Positions 13,135 through 22,415 of a stretch of 64,000 nt of DNA are shown here, in pieces. The position numbers and the translations under genes are program-made. Under the pieces are notes generated by a model. It was not told the DNA's origin, ran no database searches, and worked only from the letters and a program-made list of their open reading frames with translations. The stretch is from Arachidicoccus ginsenosidivorans. Lineage in GTDB: Bacteria > Bacteroidota > Bacteroidia > Chitinophagales > Chitinophagaceae. Location of the stretch: contig NZ_CP042434.1 of assembly GCF_007971385.1 (NCBI RefSeq), positions 2,976,001-3,040,000 of the forward strand. Direction: 5' to 3'. The first letter of the stretch is position 1; each line of letters starts with the position of its first letter.

Positions 13135-14142
13135 ATGAAAGCACTCTTTGATTTAATGTTTGAGGGCTCAAGTGATGTCTTATGGCACAGCGGCGCTTAT
13201 GCAGGGTATAACGGGCCTATTATAGGCGGAAGCAACCAGGTTTGCGTGACAGGCGGCTTTGGTAATATACTCTATCAAAACATTCAGGTGCCAACATTTA
13301 ATTTATGGGATGGCAACTACAATATCTTTGCCAGTGGTATAGCCAGAGCCAGGGCCCCCATTAGAAGTATTGAGCTAAACTGTATCATGAGTGGTGGTCT
13401 GGAACAAAGATCCGCGCCTCATCCAATGCGCTATTTATTTGCTCAATACATTAATTTATCGCATACCCTGTCCATGGACAGTAAAGTAAAATTGATCAAG
13501 GGTATGCGTCACAGGACATTTGATTTACATTACACCATACAAGCCCTGAAACAAATCATAGATGTGGACCCTGAAATTATTGGTCAATTCATAAATGAAT
13601 ATGAAGCAAATCGGCAAATGCGACTTTTTGCCGATGATGTCAGGCCAAGTCCTGAGATTATCCGTGCCATTGATGAAATGGCCAGGTATGCGCTTAGGAA
13701 GGATAGAGATCCAGAGGTTTTGGAGTATTTTGGCCGCATGTTATTAATCCAGGTCTTTTTATACAAAAGGCAATTAAATGGGAAAAAGGGGCTCGATAAA
13801 ATGCAAAAAAGGGTGCTAGTAGGGCTCGAAACGCTCAGGCAGGCCCTCTTATGGGATATTCAATTTTATGAGAATACAAAGTATTATGCAATACAGTATC
13901 TTAATATCTGTGAAACTGACTTGAGGAAGCATTTTCAAAATGCCTATGACTTAACGCCTTTTGCCTACTGGAGATCCGCAAAGATGGACAATGCCCTTTA
14001 TTTGCTTTTAAATACGGATCAGCCCATAAAAGACATCGCTTATGCAACTGGCTTTATAAGCTCAAAATCTTTAACCAAGGAATTTAAAAAATATTACGAA
14101 ATTGCTCCACTAAAATATAGAAAATTAATGATCATCAAATAA
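13135..14142 (+). CDS. AraC-family transcriptional regulator
   Basis: 335 residues. The last ~100 residues form the AraC/XylS double helix-turn-helix (second helix pair DIAYATGFISSKSLTKEFKK, then YYEIAPLKYRK). The N-terminal ~130 residues are a beta-rich sensor-like domain followed by an all-helical linker. It is a clear paralogue of the protein at 45911-46912: the segments LSHTLSMDSKVK / LTHAMAMDNKVR and TFDLHY / TFDMHY align, as do the INEYEAN / LNEYHAG helices. The effector is unknown. Position suggests control of katG (divergent, 364 bp from the katG start) or of itself. Confidence 0.85.
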   Translation: MKALFDLMFEGSSDVLWHSGAYAGYNGPIIGGSNQVCVTGGFGNILYQNIQVPTFNLWDGNYNIFASGIARARAPIRSIELNCIMSGGLEQRSAPHPMRYLFAQYINLSHTLSMDSKVKLIKGMRHRTFDLHYTIQALKQIIDVDPEIIGQFINEYEANRQMRLFADDVRPSPEIIRAIDEMARYALRKDRDPEVLEYFGRMLLIQVFLYKRQLNGKKGLDKMQKRVLVGLETLRQALLWDIQFYENTKYYAIQYLNICETDLRKHFQNAYDLTPFAYWRSAKMDNALYLLLNTDQPIKDIAYATGFISSKSLTKEFKKYYEIAPLKYRKLMIIK

Positions 14143-14974
14143 TACGTTTTGTTTATATGGGATTATATCTAACTAACTGAAAAGTAGCGAATAAAATATT
14201 GCTGTTTATTATATGACTTATTGGATACCTTTTTTGGGGAATATAAGTAGACATTAGACGTGCTAAAAAAAAGTGGGTGCCAGAGGGTGGTTAATTAGGG
14301 TAATAACTACTGTTGGGCTCCTTTCACCTTCTTTTAGCCTTTTAATATATCTATCAAACTTTATAAACAAAGAGACCCATGTATCCTAACTTTACAATTG
14401 TTGCAGTCCCTCACCCTGGAAGACAGTACCTAAAATGCTCCAATCTTTTTCAAGCGTCCATGGCCTGGAATTATGAGTACTGACGCCCCATATCTAAATC
14501 TTACAATTGTACTCAGCTTTATACCTGGTATCTGGCTTTATACTTATACATATAGTTAAGGAAAAGAATACCTATAACGCAATAGCCTGTTTGCTACAGG
14601 GTACCTCCTTGCAATGTTTTCGTTAAGTATCACCACCTATATCTCTAGGCTAAACTTCTAAACTATTATATATAAACGCTAGGTGCCTGATAAGTTTCCA
14701 TAAGTTTTCAAATTTCCTCTTGACACTTCAAGCTGTACGGCTTTTATTGAAGGTTGGATGTGCCAGAACTTGTAATTAAAAAAACACCTTATTGTCAGGA
14801 GAAGCTGAGTGCAAATAATCCATCCCTATTCTACGCACTGGGTATATAGTGTCCTCTGGCACTAGTGCCAGAGGACACTATATACCCAGTGCGTAGGCTG
14901 CTCAGGTAAAGCCCAGATTACCTTACTTGAAGCATCATGATATTACTATTATAAAATCCTAAATCAGATAAACA
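14143..14974. other. Non-coding region ahead of mobilization genes (oriT candidate region)
   Basis: 832 bases without an ORF worth calling. It holds two imperfect direct repeats of about 43 bp (14376-14419 and 14486-14528, both with TTACAATTG and ending near CCTGG). GTGCCAGAGG at 14277 recurs in the arm of the 66-bp palindrome at 14831-14896. Repeat-rich non-coding DNA next to a relaxase gene is where a transfer origin would be expected. No nick site can be assigned by eye. Confidence 0.5.
14831..14896. repeat. Perfect 66-bp palindrome
   Basis: Arms of 33 bp with no spacer, centred on ACTAGT at 14861-14866; the left arm starts CTACGCACTGGGTATATAG and the right arm is its exact reverse complement. 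It lies 78 bp before the relaxosome gene. Candidate transfer-origin or replication hairpin, or abutted inverted ends of an element. It is not followed by a T-run, so a simple terminator is unlikely. Confidence 0.9.
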
Positions 14975-15379
14975 ATGAATGATCAAAAAGCAAACAAAAA
15001 AAGACAATGGCAACCTACAGTTCGGATTGGTCTAAGCCACGAAAAATACGCTGCTTATAAAGGATTGCTTGAGCGATCAAAATTTAAAACCATGAGTGCG
15101 CTTATAAGGCATATATTGGACAATAAGCCAATAATAATTGAAACCCGTGATGCTACAATGGATCAAATACTCTGGGACCTTGCTGCTTCCCGCAAAAGCC
15201 TTCAATTAATTGCCATTAGCATGAATCAGGCAGTTATCCGCCTTAGCCAGGAACAGTTCTCAGAACTGGTACTGGTGGAAGCCAAAGTAATTGAGCAGCA
15301 GTATCATTTACTGGAGGAGGTAGGCCCTGCTTTTTTTCATCTTATGACTAAAATTGCGAATATATGGTTGCCAAAATAG
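14975..15379 (+). CDS. Mobilization relaxosome accessory protein (MobC/BacMob-like)
   Basis: 134 residues with a basic N-terminus (NDQKANKKRQW) followed by a ribbon-helix-helix-like segment (VRIGLSHEKYAAYKGLLERS...MSALIRHIL) and a helical C-terminus. This matches the small accessory proteins encoded just before relaxases in Bacteroidota mobilizable elements, which bind the transfer origin and recruit the relaxase. Its stop overlaps the relaxase start by 16 bp, so the two are translationally coupled. The palindrome 78 bp upstream is its most obvious DNA target, by inference. Confidence 0.8.
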   Translation: MNDQKANKKRQWQPTVRIGLSHEKYAAYKGLLERSKFKTMSALIRHILDNKPIIIETRDATMDQILWDLAASRKSLQLIAISMNQAVIRLSQEQFSELVLVEAKVIEQQYHLLEEVGPAFFHLMTKIANIWLPK

Positions 15380-16710
15380 AATCCGTTTCCTCCATTAAAG
15401 AGGTGTTGTTATATAATGAAGGAAAAGTTGAAAAATGTGATGCAAAATTGCTGTTCGCTGGAGGATTTCCGTGGGCTGTAGAAGAATTGGATTTTAAAAC
15501 TAAATTGGAGGTATTTGATAAACTGACCAGCCAGAATTCTAGGTGCAAGAAAAATGCTTTGCATATTACCCTTAATTTCTCTGACCGGGATTTACTGGAT
15601 GATGGCAAACTGATCCAGATCGCCAATGATTATATGAATCTGATGGGCCTCGAAGGGCAACCCTTTTTGGTTTACCGGCATTTTGATGCCGGTCATCCTC
15701 ATATACATGTGCCAACAGTCATTATTGCAGATGGTGGTAAGAGATTAGACGCCTTTGGCTATAAAGGCGGAAAATCCTTTAATGTGAGCAATGACCTGGA
15801 AGAAAAGTACGGGTTGGTCATAGCGGGTGCTCAAAAAGAAGAAAAGGTACTAAGACTGCAATCAGGGCGACTGGAAAGAGTCGTTTATGGCAAGGCAGAG
15901 GTGGCTACTTCTATTGCTGTGATCGTAGCCGAAGTGCTTAGAAAATACAAATGCACTTCACTTCCCGAATTCAATCTAGTCCTCAATCAGTTTGGTGTTC
16001 TGGCCAACAGAGGCCGCCCGGGAAGTAAGATGTTTGAAGCGGGCGGCTTGATGTACCGCTTGTTGGATGAAAACTATCGAACAATGGGGGTGCCCGTTAA
16101 AGCGAGCAATATCTATGGCAAACCAACCTTAAATAACCTCGAAAAGCGTTTTGCATCCAATCTGGGCCTTTGTGGACCCAATAAGCAACGAATGAGGTAT
16201 GTATTGGATAAGGCGCTTGAGTGCGCTGATAAGGCGCAAATGGAAGCGCTATTGCATAGATATGGACTGCGCATAATATTTAGGAAAAACCCCGATGGAA
16301 AAATCTTTGATGCAGTTTTTATAGACAATGCAGCCTGCGCAGTCTTTACAGACGAAACGTTAGGCGAAAAGTACCGGGCAGCGGTCTTCTTAAAGCTGAC
16401 TGAGGCAAAGGATGTTAGGGTGCAGGTTGAAGGTGGGGTAAATATAGGGAGTCAAGTAGTCAGTCACCTTTCTTTAAACGAAGCGACGAGCCAACAGATA
16501 AGTAGTGATGTAAATACAGCTTTAAATACGACCCCTGCGGCAACGGAAGTAAAAAACTATCCGGCCAGTGAATTACCGGTGACCATGACCTTTATGGACA
16601 GGTTGTATTATGATTACAAAGACCCGGAAGATGGTTATCTGGCTAGTGCCAAAAAACAATTGCGGCTCAGCCAGAAAAATAGATCTTCAAAGCTTAGCAT
16701 TTCCCGATAA
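15364..16710 (+). CDS. Relaxase / mobilization nuclease
   Basis: 448 residues. The N-terminal ~170 residues carry the relaxase motifs of the Bacteroidota MobB/MobP-like family: candidate catalytic Tyr in LLYNEGKVE (about residue 17), ALHITLNFS, and the three-His metal site HFDAGHPHIHVP (residues 106, 111, 113 and 115 region). It would nick one strand at the transfer origin and stay bound to the 5' end. The C-terminal half is poorly conserved and probably helical. It lies between the relaxosome gene and the coupling-protein gene, the standard mobilization order. Start ATG 15364 overlaps the previous gene and gives the family N-terminus (MVAKI). Confidence 0.92.
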   Translation: MVAKIESVSSIKEVLLYNEGKVEKCDAKLLFAGGFPWAVEELDFKTKLEVFDKLTSQNSRCKKNALHITLNFSDRDLLDDGKLIQIANDYMNLMGLEGQPFLVYRHFDAGHPHIHVPTVIIADGGKRLDAFGYKGGKSFNVSNDLEEKYGLVIAGAQKEEKVLRLQSGRLERVVYGKAEVATSIAVIVAEVLRKYKCTSLPEFNLVLNQFGVLANRGRPGSKMFEAGGLMYRLLDENYRTMGVPVKASNIYGKPTLNNLEKRFASNLGLCGPNKQRMRYVLDKALECADKAQMEALLHRYGLRIIFRKNPDGKIFDAVFIDNAACAVFTDETLGEKYRAAVFLKLTEAKDVRVQVEGGVNIGSQVVSHLSLNEATSQQISSDVNTALNTTPAATEVKNYPASELPVTMTFMDRLYYDYKDPEDGYLASAKKQLRLSQKNRSSKLSISR

Positions 16711-16835
16711 GATTTACTGAATTAGAGAGAAAAAAGGGTTATAAGGATAAAAGATAATTAGACGTTAAGGATATTAAGGGCAATCGGAGCGCTCTGCTAT
16801 TACTAAATTTCTATATACCATTCAATTTTTAAATT

Positions 16836-18812
16836 ATGCAAACCGGAGAAAATACACAGGCGTTAAGGAAAATCAATAATATGATCATGGGGGCCAGTAT
16901 GGTGGTACTGCTGTTTCATTTCTATTTTTATTTCTATGATGCTTTTAAACAGTGGCATCTGACTTATCCGATTGTTGAAAGGCTCGTCATTAACTTTTGT
17001 AAAATGTCCTTCCTGTCAGGCTTTAATACCTCAAAGTGTACGGCCCTGGTTTTATTAATTATTGGGATGATAGGAACAAAAGGCAAAAAAAGCGATGCCC
17101 TACGCGGAAAATCCATTGCGATTATATTGCTTGTGGGCATGATCTGTTATTGGGGTAGTTGGTTCATTTTATATTTGGATATGCGGTTTAATAACCTGGC
17201 TACGATGTATATGATCGTAACTGGCATAGGCTATTTGCTAATAGCAAATGGCGGTCTTAAGCTAACCAGGCTTATCACCCTTAAGCTGGAAAAGGACGTA
17301 TTCAATCAACTGCAGGAAAGCTTCCCGCAGGAAGAAAGGCTGCGCAGCAGCCCTTTTTCCATCAATTTGCCAGCCATCTATCAACTGGATGGCAAAAGTC
17401 GAAAATCCTGGATCAATATTATCAATCCGTTCAGGGGAACCCTGGTCGCCGGTACACCAGGGTCCGGCAAAAGTTATTTTGTGATCCGCCATGTGATCAC
17501 TCAACATATTCAAAAGGGTTTTACCATGTTTATTTATGACTTTAAATTTGATGACCTGACAAAGATTGCCTACAATACCATCTTAGATAATACAGATAAG
17601 TATCCGGTGCCCCCTAAGTTTTATATGATCAATTTTGATGATCTGCGCTTCACGCACCGCTGTAATCCGCTGGACCCCAAATCCATGACCGATATTATGG
17701 ATGCAACAGAATCTGCCCGTACGATCATGTTAGGTCTGAATAGGGAGTGGATAAGGAAGACGGGAGACTTTTTTGTAGAATCACCCATCAATTTTGTAAC
17801 CGCCATCATCTGGTTCCTTAGAAAGTATAAAGACGGTGCTTATTGTACACTGCCCCATGTAATTGAGCTGATGCAGGTGGACTATGAAAAGCTGTTCCCT
17901 GTACTGCGCAGTGAACCAGAAATCGAGGTCTTGATCAACCCCTTTGTGACGGCTTTTACCAATAAAGCCATGGAGCAATTAGAGGGACAGGTAGGCTCTG
18001 CCAAAATAACCATGGCCCGACTCAGTTCTCCCCACTTGTATTATGTTTTATCCGGCAGTGATTTTACGCTGGATCTGAATAATCCTAAGGATCCAAAGAT
18101 TATTTGCGTAGGCAATAACTATATGAAGCAGCAGGTCTATGGAGCCGTATTATCTCTCTATACCTCCAGAATGATCAAACTGGTCAATAGAAAAGGGCAG
18201 CTAAAATCCAGTTTGATCTTTGATGAGTTTCCGACGATTTATTTTAATGGCATGGACAGCCTGATCGCTACTGCCAGAAGTAACCAGGTGGCTACTTGCC
18301 TGGGTGTGCAGGATTTCTCGCAACTACGTAAAGATTATGGCCGGGATCAGGCAGATGTAATCGCTAATGTTGTCGGCAATATTATAGCGGGTCAGGTGAC
18401 AGGAGATACCGCAAAGTTGCTTTCTGACAGATTTGGCCGTATTATGCAGGATAGACGCAGTATGTCTGTAAATTCCATGGATACCTCGTTTAGCCGGTCT
18501 ATGCAGCTGGACGCTGCAATCCCGGCCTCTAAAATAGCCACGCTCTCCTCTGGCGAGATGGTCGGCATTGTAGCCGACAACCCAGAAGAGAAAATAAAAC
18601 TAAAGATGTTCCATGCAGAGATCCAAAATGATCATAAAAGGATTAAAGCAGAGGAAGATCAGTATCAACCCATACCTCAAATCAGAAATATAAAGGCCGA
18701 GGACGTACAAAATTGCTATCAGCAGATTAAAAATGATGTTCAGTTAATTATTGAAACAGAAATGGAAAGAATAATGGCCTCTGCAGACTTGTCTAAGTTA
18801 ATAATGGACTGA
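16836..18812 (+). CDS. Type IV coupling protein (TraG/VirD4-like, Bacteroides MobC-type)
   Basis: 658 residues. Three to four membrane helices lie in the first ~150 residues. A P-loop ATPase domain follows, with Walker A GTPGSGKS at about 206-213 and a Walker B-like SSLIFDEFPT at about 450-460. It delivers the relaxase-DNA complex to a conjugation channel. No transfer (tra) channel genes are in this window, so the module would depend on another element or on genes outside. The gene follows the relaxase by 125 bp on the same strand. Family and role are well supported. Confidence 0.9.
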   Translation: MQTGENTQALRKINNMIMGASMVVLLFHFYFYFYDAFKQWHLTYPIVERLVINFCKMSFLSGFNTSKCTALVLLIIGMIGTKGKKSDALRGKSIAIILLVGMICYWGSWFILYLDMRFNNLATMYMIVTGIGYLLIANGGLKLTRLITLKLEKDVFNQLQESFPQEERLRSSPFSINLPAIYQLDGKSRKSWINIINPFRGTLVAGTPGSGKSYFVIRHVITQHIQKGFTMFIYDFKFDDLTKIAYNTILDNTDKYPVPPKFYMINFDDLRFTHRCNPLDPKSMTDIMDATESARTIMLGLNREWIRKTGDFFVESPINFVTAIIWFLRKYKDGAYCTLPHVIELMQVDYEKLFPVLRSEPEIEVLINPFVTAFTNKAMEQLEGQVGSAKITMARLSSPHLYYVLSGSDFTLDLNNPKDPKIICVGNNYMKQQVYGAVLSLYTSRMIKLVNRKGQLKSSLIFDEFPTIYFNGMDSLIATARSNQVATCLGVQDFSQLRKDYGRDQADVIANVVGNIIAGQVTGDTAKLLSDRFGRIMQDRRSMSVNSMDTSFSRSMQLDAAIPASKIATLSSGEMVGIVADNPEEKIKLKMFHAEIQNDHKRIKAEEDQYQPIPQIRNIKAEDVQNCYQQIKNDVQLIIETEMERIMASADLSKLIMD

Positions 18813-19160
18813 AATAAATAGAAATAATGGGCGGTGATAATACACCCTTTGGATTAGGCAGTATATTTTGGCCTTTTACCCATAAAATAAGTGGCTGCCA
18901 TTATTTTGAGACAATAAAGGAAGCAACCTATTAGCTAGCAATATGCCGACAGCATGCTTGGAGGCATTTTGAGGTATTTTTTAGCCTTTTCATCTAGGCG
19001 TCAGGCGTTAATTATTCCGCAAAAAATATTATTTAATGTCTAAAATACAATATATTTGAACAACAGGTGCCTTTTTGATCTTTTGAATATTATTATCTAT
19101 GCCGTGAATGAATGCATCTGAGCTCGGAAAATGATTTGATTAACTTCTTATAATTGATGT
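18813..19160. other. Intergenic region after the mobilization module
   Basis: 348 bases, AT-rich. No gene, integrase, clear attachment site or strong terminator seen; it presumably holds the promoter of the GH2 gene. Confidence 0.5.
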
Positions 19161-21629
19161 ATGTTAAGCCGTAATAATCTTTTGGTGGGTTGTGGATATT
19201 TTTGGGCCGTATTGTTGATTTGTTGTGCCCCTGTTCTGCATGTAAGTGCTCAAAATCACCTAAAGGCATCCGGGTATGAACGCTTTGACGATGGGTGGCA
19301 TTTTGCCCTTGGAGAACACTCAGGAGGTCAAAGTGTTCATTTTAATGACCATAATTGGCGATTATTGGATTTACCCCATGACTGGAGCATAGAGGGCAAA
19401 ATAGATAGAAATAATCCCTCCGGCAATGCCGGAGGGTATTTTCCGACAGGAATTGGCTGGTATCGCAAAACATTCAAGGTCCCCAAAGATTGGCAGGGTA
19501 AACAATTGTCTATTTATTTTGAAGGGGTCTATATGAACAGCGAAGTCTTTATCAATGGGCATTCATTAGGCACACATCCCTATGGATTTACTGGGTTTAG
19601 TTATGAGCTGACTCCGTATCTTAATTTTGGCGGCGATAATTTAATAGCGGTTAGAGTGGATAACGCCAGTCAGGTAAATTGCCGGTGGTATTCGGGATCT
19701 GGTATTTATCGACACGTTTGGCTGGCCTTGGAGGATCCAGTGCATGTTAAGCAATGGGGAGTATATGTTACGACCCCGAAAGTTTCGCCTGAAGTGGCCA
19801 CCGTCCAAATTGAAACAAGCGTAAGTAATACGGATAAGCAAGCCCACACAGTGATCGTAGGAACGAATATTATGGATGCAACTAACAGACAGGTAGCAAC
19901 GGACAAATCGCAGGAAGTTAAATTAGCTCCTGGAAAAGATACGGCTATTATACAAAGAGTTAAACTGCGACATCCCAAGCTTTGGGGATTACAATCCCCC
20001 AACTTATATACGGCAAGGATTAAACTTACAACAAATGGGCAAAAAGCAAAGTCGCGTAACCAAACTGTTGAAATAGTAGAAAAACCCTTTGGCATCCGTT
20101 CCATCCAATTTACACCAAATAAAGGTTTTGAACTTAATGGACAGGTGGTAAAACTTAATGGCGGTTGTGTACACCACGATAACGGCTGCCTTGGTGCAGC
20201 GGCCTATGACAGGGCCGAGGAAAGAAAGGTTGAACTACTGAAAAAGGCTGGCTTTAACGCCGTACGTACCGCCCATAATCCCCCATCGACCGCTTTTTTA
20301 AATGCATGTGACAGATTAGGACTCTTGGTGATTGATGAAGCCTTTGATGGATGGCGAACCGATAAAAACAAATATGATTACGCCCTGTATTTTGATAAGT
20401 GGTGGAAAAAAGACCTGGATGCCATGGTACTTCGTGATAGGAGTCATCCCAGTGTCATCATGTGGAGCATTGGCAATGAGATTATTGAACGCAAAGAACC
20501 TCAAGCGGTTAAAACCGCCAAAATGCTATCTGATGAAATTAAACGAATGGACCCTACAAGACCAGTCACTTCTGCCATGACCACCTGGGATAAAGACTGG
20601 CAAATCTTTGATCCATTGATGGCAGTGCATGATGTGGCTGGTTATAATTATCAATTGCACCGGGCAGAGGCAGATCACGAAAGAGTACCTTCCCGGATTA
20701 TCGTGCAGACAGAGTCGTACCCAAGAGACGCATACAATAATTGGAAGCTGGTTAATTCCCATCCCTATATTATTGGTGATTTTGTTTGGACTGCACTGGA
20801 TTATCTGGGAGAATCCGGTATTGGTCGGTATTATTATCCCGGAGAGCCGACCGCAGAGCATTGGGAGGGGATTCTTTTTCCCTGGCATGGATCCTACTGT
20901 GGAGACATTGATCTGATGGGCAATAGAAAACCGATCTCTTATTACAGGAGTCTATTATACAGTAATAAAGAGCAGCTCTACTTAGCAGTCAGGGAGCCCA
21001 GCCCAAAAACTGGAGAGATTAAGCTGACTCAGTGGGCCGTCTGGCCCACTTGGGAGAGCTGGACCTGGCCTGGATTTGAAGGTAGAAACATAGATGTAGA
21101 AGTCTATTGCAACTATCCGAAAGTAAGGTTATATCTTAACGATCAATTAATCGGGGAAAAATCAACCAACGATTCCACCGCTTTTAAGGCCATATTTACC
21201 CTGCCTTATCAGGCAGGAGTATTAAAAGCGGTTGGCGTTAAAAATGGGAAGGAATTTGATGCCCGGATACTTAGAACGGCTGGTAAGGTAGCCAAGATCA
21301 TTTTAAAGGCGGATCGGGATCATATTGCAGCGGATGGGCAGGATTTGTCCTATGTACAGGTAAGACTTGTTGATAAAGACGGGGTTATTCAGCCAGGTGC
21401 CGACAATTTGCTTTCTTTTGATATTAAAGGACCAGGATCCATCATAGGAGTGGATAATGCCAATTTGCAAGACCCGGCTCCATATAATACTACTTCACGC
21501 AAAGCCTGGAAAGGAAAAGCCTTAGTGGTGATTAAAAGTGAGCGGGCAGCAAAGGGGGATGTCCATTTAACGGTCCATGCAAAAGGATTGCCTGATGCGC
21601 ACCTGGTGATCAGTAGCGAGAAGAAATAA
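19161..21629 (+). CDS. Glycoside hydrolase family 2 (beta-galactosidase-like)
   Basis: 822 residues with an N-terminal signal peptide ending near HVSAQ. Domain order is that of GH2: sugar-binding jelly roll (about 35-200), Ig-like domain (about 200-310), TIM barrel (about 310-600), then C-terminal beta-sandwich domains. The acid/base Glu is E440 in IMWSIGNE and the nucleophile is E518 in VQTES. HxH and AHNPPS barrel motifs are also present. The export signal points to periplasmic or surface action on beta-linked sugars released from polysaccharide. Exact substrate (galactoside, glucuronide or other) is open. It is monocistronic and converges with the response regulator gene on the opposite strand. 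Confidence 0.92.
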   Translation: MLSRNNLLVGCGYFWAVLLICCAPVLHVSAQNHLKASGYERFDDGWHFALGEHSGGQSVHFNDHNWRLLDLPHDWSIEGKIDRNNPSGNAGGYFPTGIGWYRKTFKVPKDWQGKQLSIYFEGVYMNSEVFINGHSLGTHPYGFTGFSYELTPYLNFGGDNLIAVRVDNASQVNCRWYSGSGIYRHVWLALEDPVHVKQWGVYVTTPKVSPEVATVQIETSVSNTDKQAHTVIVGTNIMDATNRQVATDKSQEVKLAPGKDTAIIQRVKLRHPKLWGLQSPNLYTARIKLTTNGQKAKSRNQTVEIVEKPFGIRSIQFTPNKGFELNGQVVKLNGGCVHHDNGCLGAAAYDRAEERKVELLKKAGFNAVRTAHNPPSTAFLNACDRLGLLVIDEAFDGWRTDKNKYDYALYFDKWWKKDLDAMVLRDRSHPSVIMWSIGNEIIERKEPQAVKTAKMLSDEIKRMDPTRPVTSAMTTWDKDWQIFDPLMAVHDVAGYNYQLHRAEADHERVPSRIIVQTESYPRDAYNNWKLVNSHPYIIGDFVWTALDYLGESGIGRYYYPGEPTAEHWEGILFPWHGSYCGDIDLMGNRKPISYYRSLLYSNKEQLYLAVREPSPKTGEIKLTQWAVWPTWESWTWPGFEGRNIDVEVYCNYPKVRLYLNDQLIGEKSTNDSTAFKAIFTLPYQAGVLKAVGVKNGKEFDARILRTAGKVAKIILKADRDHIAADGQDLSYVQVRLVDKDGVIQPGADNLLSFDIKGPGSIIGVDNANLQDPAPYNTTSRKAWKGKALVVIKSERAAKGDVHLTVHAKGLPDAHLVISSEKK

Positions 21630-21678
21630 AATGGTTGAAAATAATTTTTACGAAAACTTTTTGACTTCCCCTTTGTTG

Positions 21679-22302
21679 CTACAACAAATGATTGATCATA
21701 GCCAGTTTAATCAGGGCAGAAGTGTTTTTGACGTTGTATTTGGCCAACATATTTTTGCGATGAGAATCGACGGTTGTGATGTCGACATATAGCTTTTCGG
21801 CTATTTCCCGGTTGGTAAACCCGTCAGAAATAAGTTCCAGCACTTCCCTTTCCCTGCGCGTAAGAGAGGGTAAGGGGTGGTTATCTGCATTGCGCAGGGT
21901 CATGGTGACCGAATGACTGTAAAAGCAGTTATTTTTGGTTACGGCCTTAATGGCAGCTATAATTTCTGATTTTTCCGCATCTTTGAGTAAGTAGCCATCA
22001 GCACCGTTATCCATCATTTGCCGTATGACCGAAGGATGGTTATTAATACTAAGAGCCAGTACGCCAATTGCAGGATACAGCTGTTTCACTGCTTTACAAA
22101 GATCAATGCCACTTGTGTCAGGCAAATTGATATCCATTAGTATAATATCTGGCTGCATGGTTTTTAGCAGGCCGAGCAAAGCGCTTGCTGAGCCACAGGT
22201 AGCCATACAGGTCAGATCTGGCTGATGATCCAGCATAGCCTTTATCCCCTCAACAACAAGCGGATGATCTTCTGTTAATATTACTTTTATCATTGCTGAC
22301 AA
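21679..22302 (-). CDS. NarL/LuxR-family response regulator
   Basis: 207 residues. The receiver domain has the acidic pair ED (10-12 region) and phosphoacceptor D57 in IILMDINLP, with Lys in YLLKDAE. The C-terminal LuxR helix-turn-helix (LTRREREVLELISDGFTNREIAEKLYVDITTVDSHRKNM) is complete. The likely partner is the HisKA_3-type kinase at 29544-31538, since this kinase class pairs with NarL-type regulators and both bracket the same block of envelope genes. It lies 113 bp downstream of the 22416-23540 gene on the same strand, so it may be co-transcribed with the OmpA operon. Confidence 0.93.
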   Translation of the reverse strand: MSAMIKVILTEDHPLVVEGIKAMLDHQPDLTCMATCGSASALLGLLKTMQPDIILMDINLPDTSGIDLCKAVKQLYPAIGVLALSINNHPSVIRQMMDNGADGYLLKDAEKSEIIAAIKAVTKNNCFYSHSVTMTLRNADNHPLPSLTRREREVLELISDGFTNREIAEKLYVDITTVDSHRKNMLAKYNVKNTSALIKLAMINHLL

Positions 22303-22415
22303 TTCGTAGCTGGAATTTGCAAAATATGGGTTTTTTTGAATATCATTAGAGGATATAGTCTTGTAATACTTACGTACTGCTAATTTAGCTTATTTGGTTA
22401 AATGTATAAAGAAAA

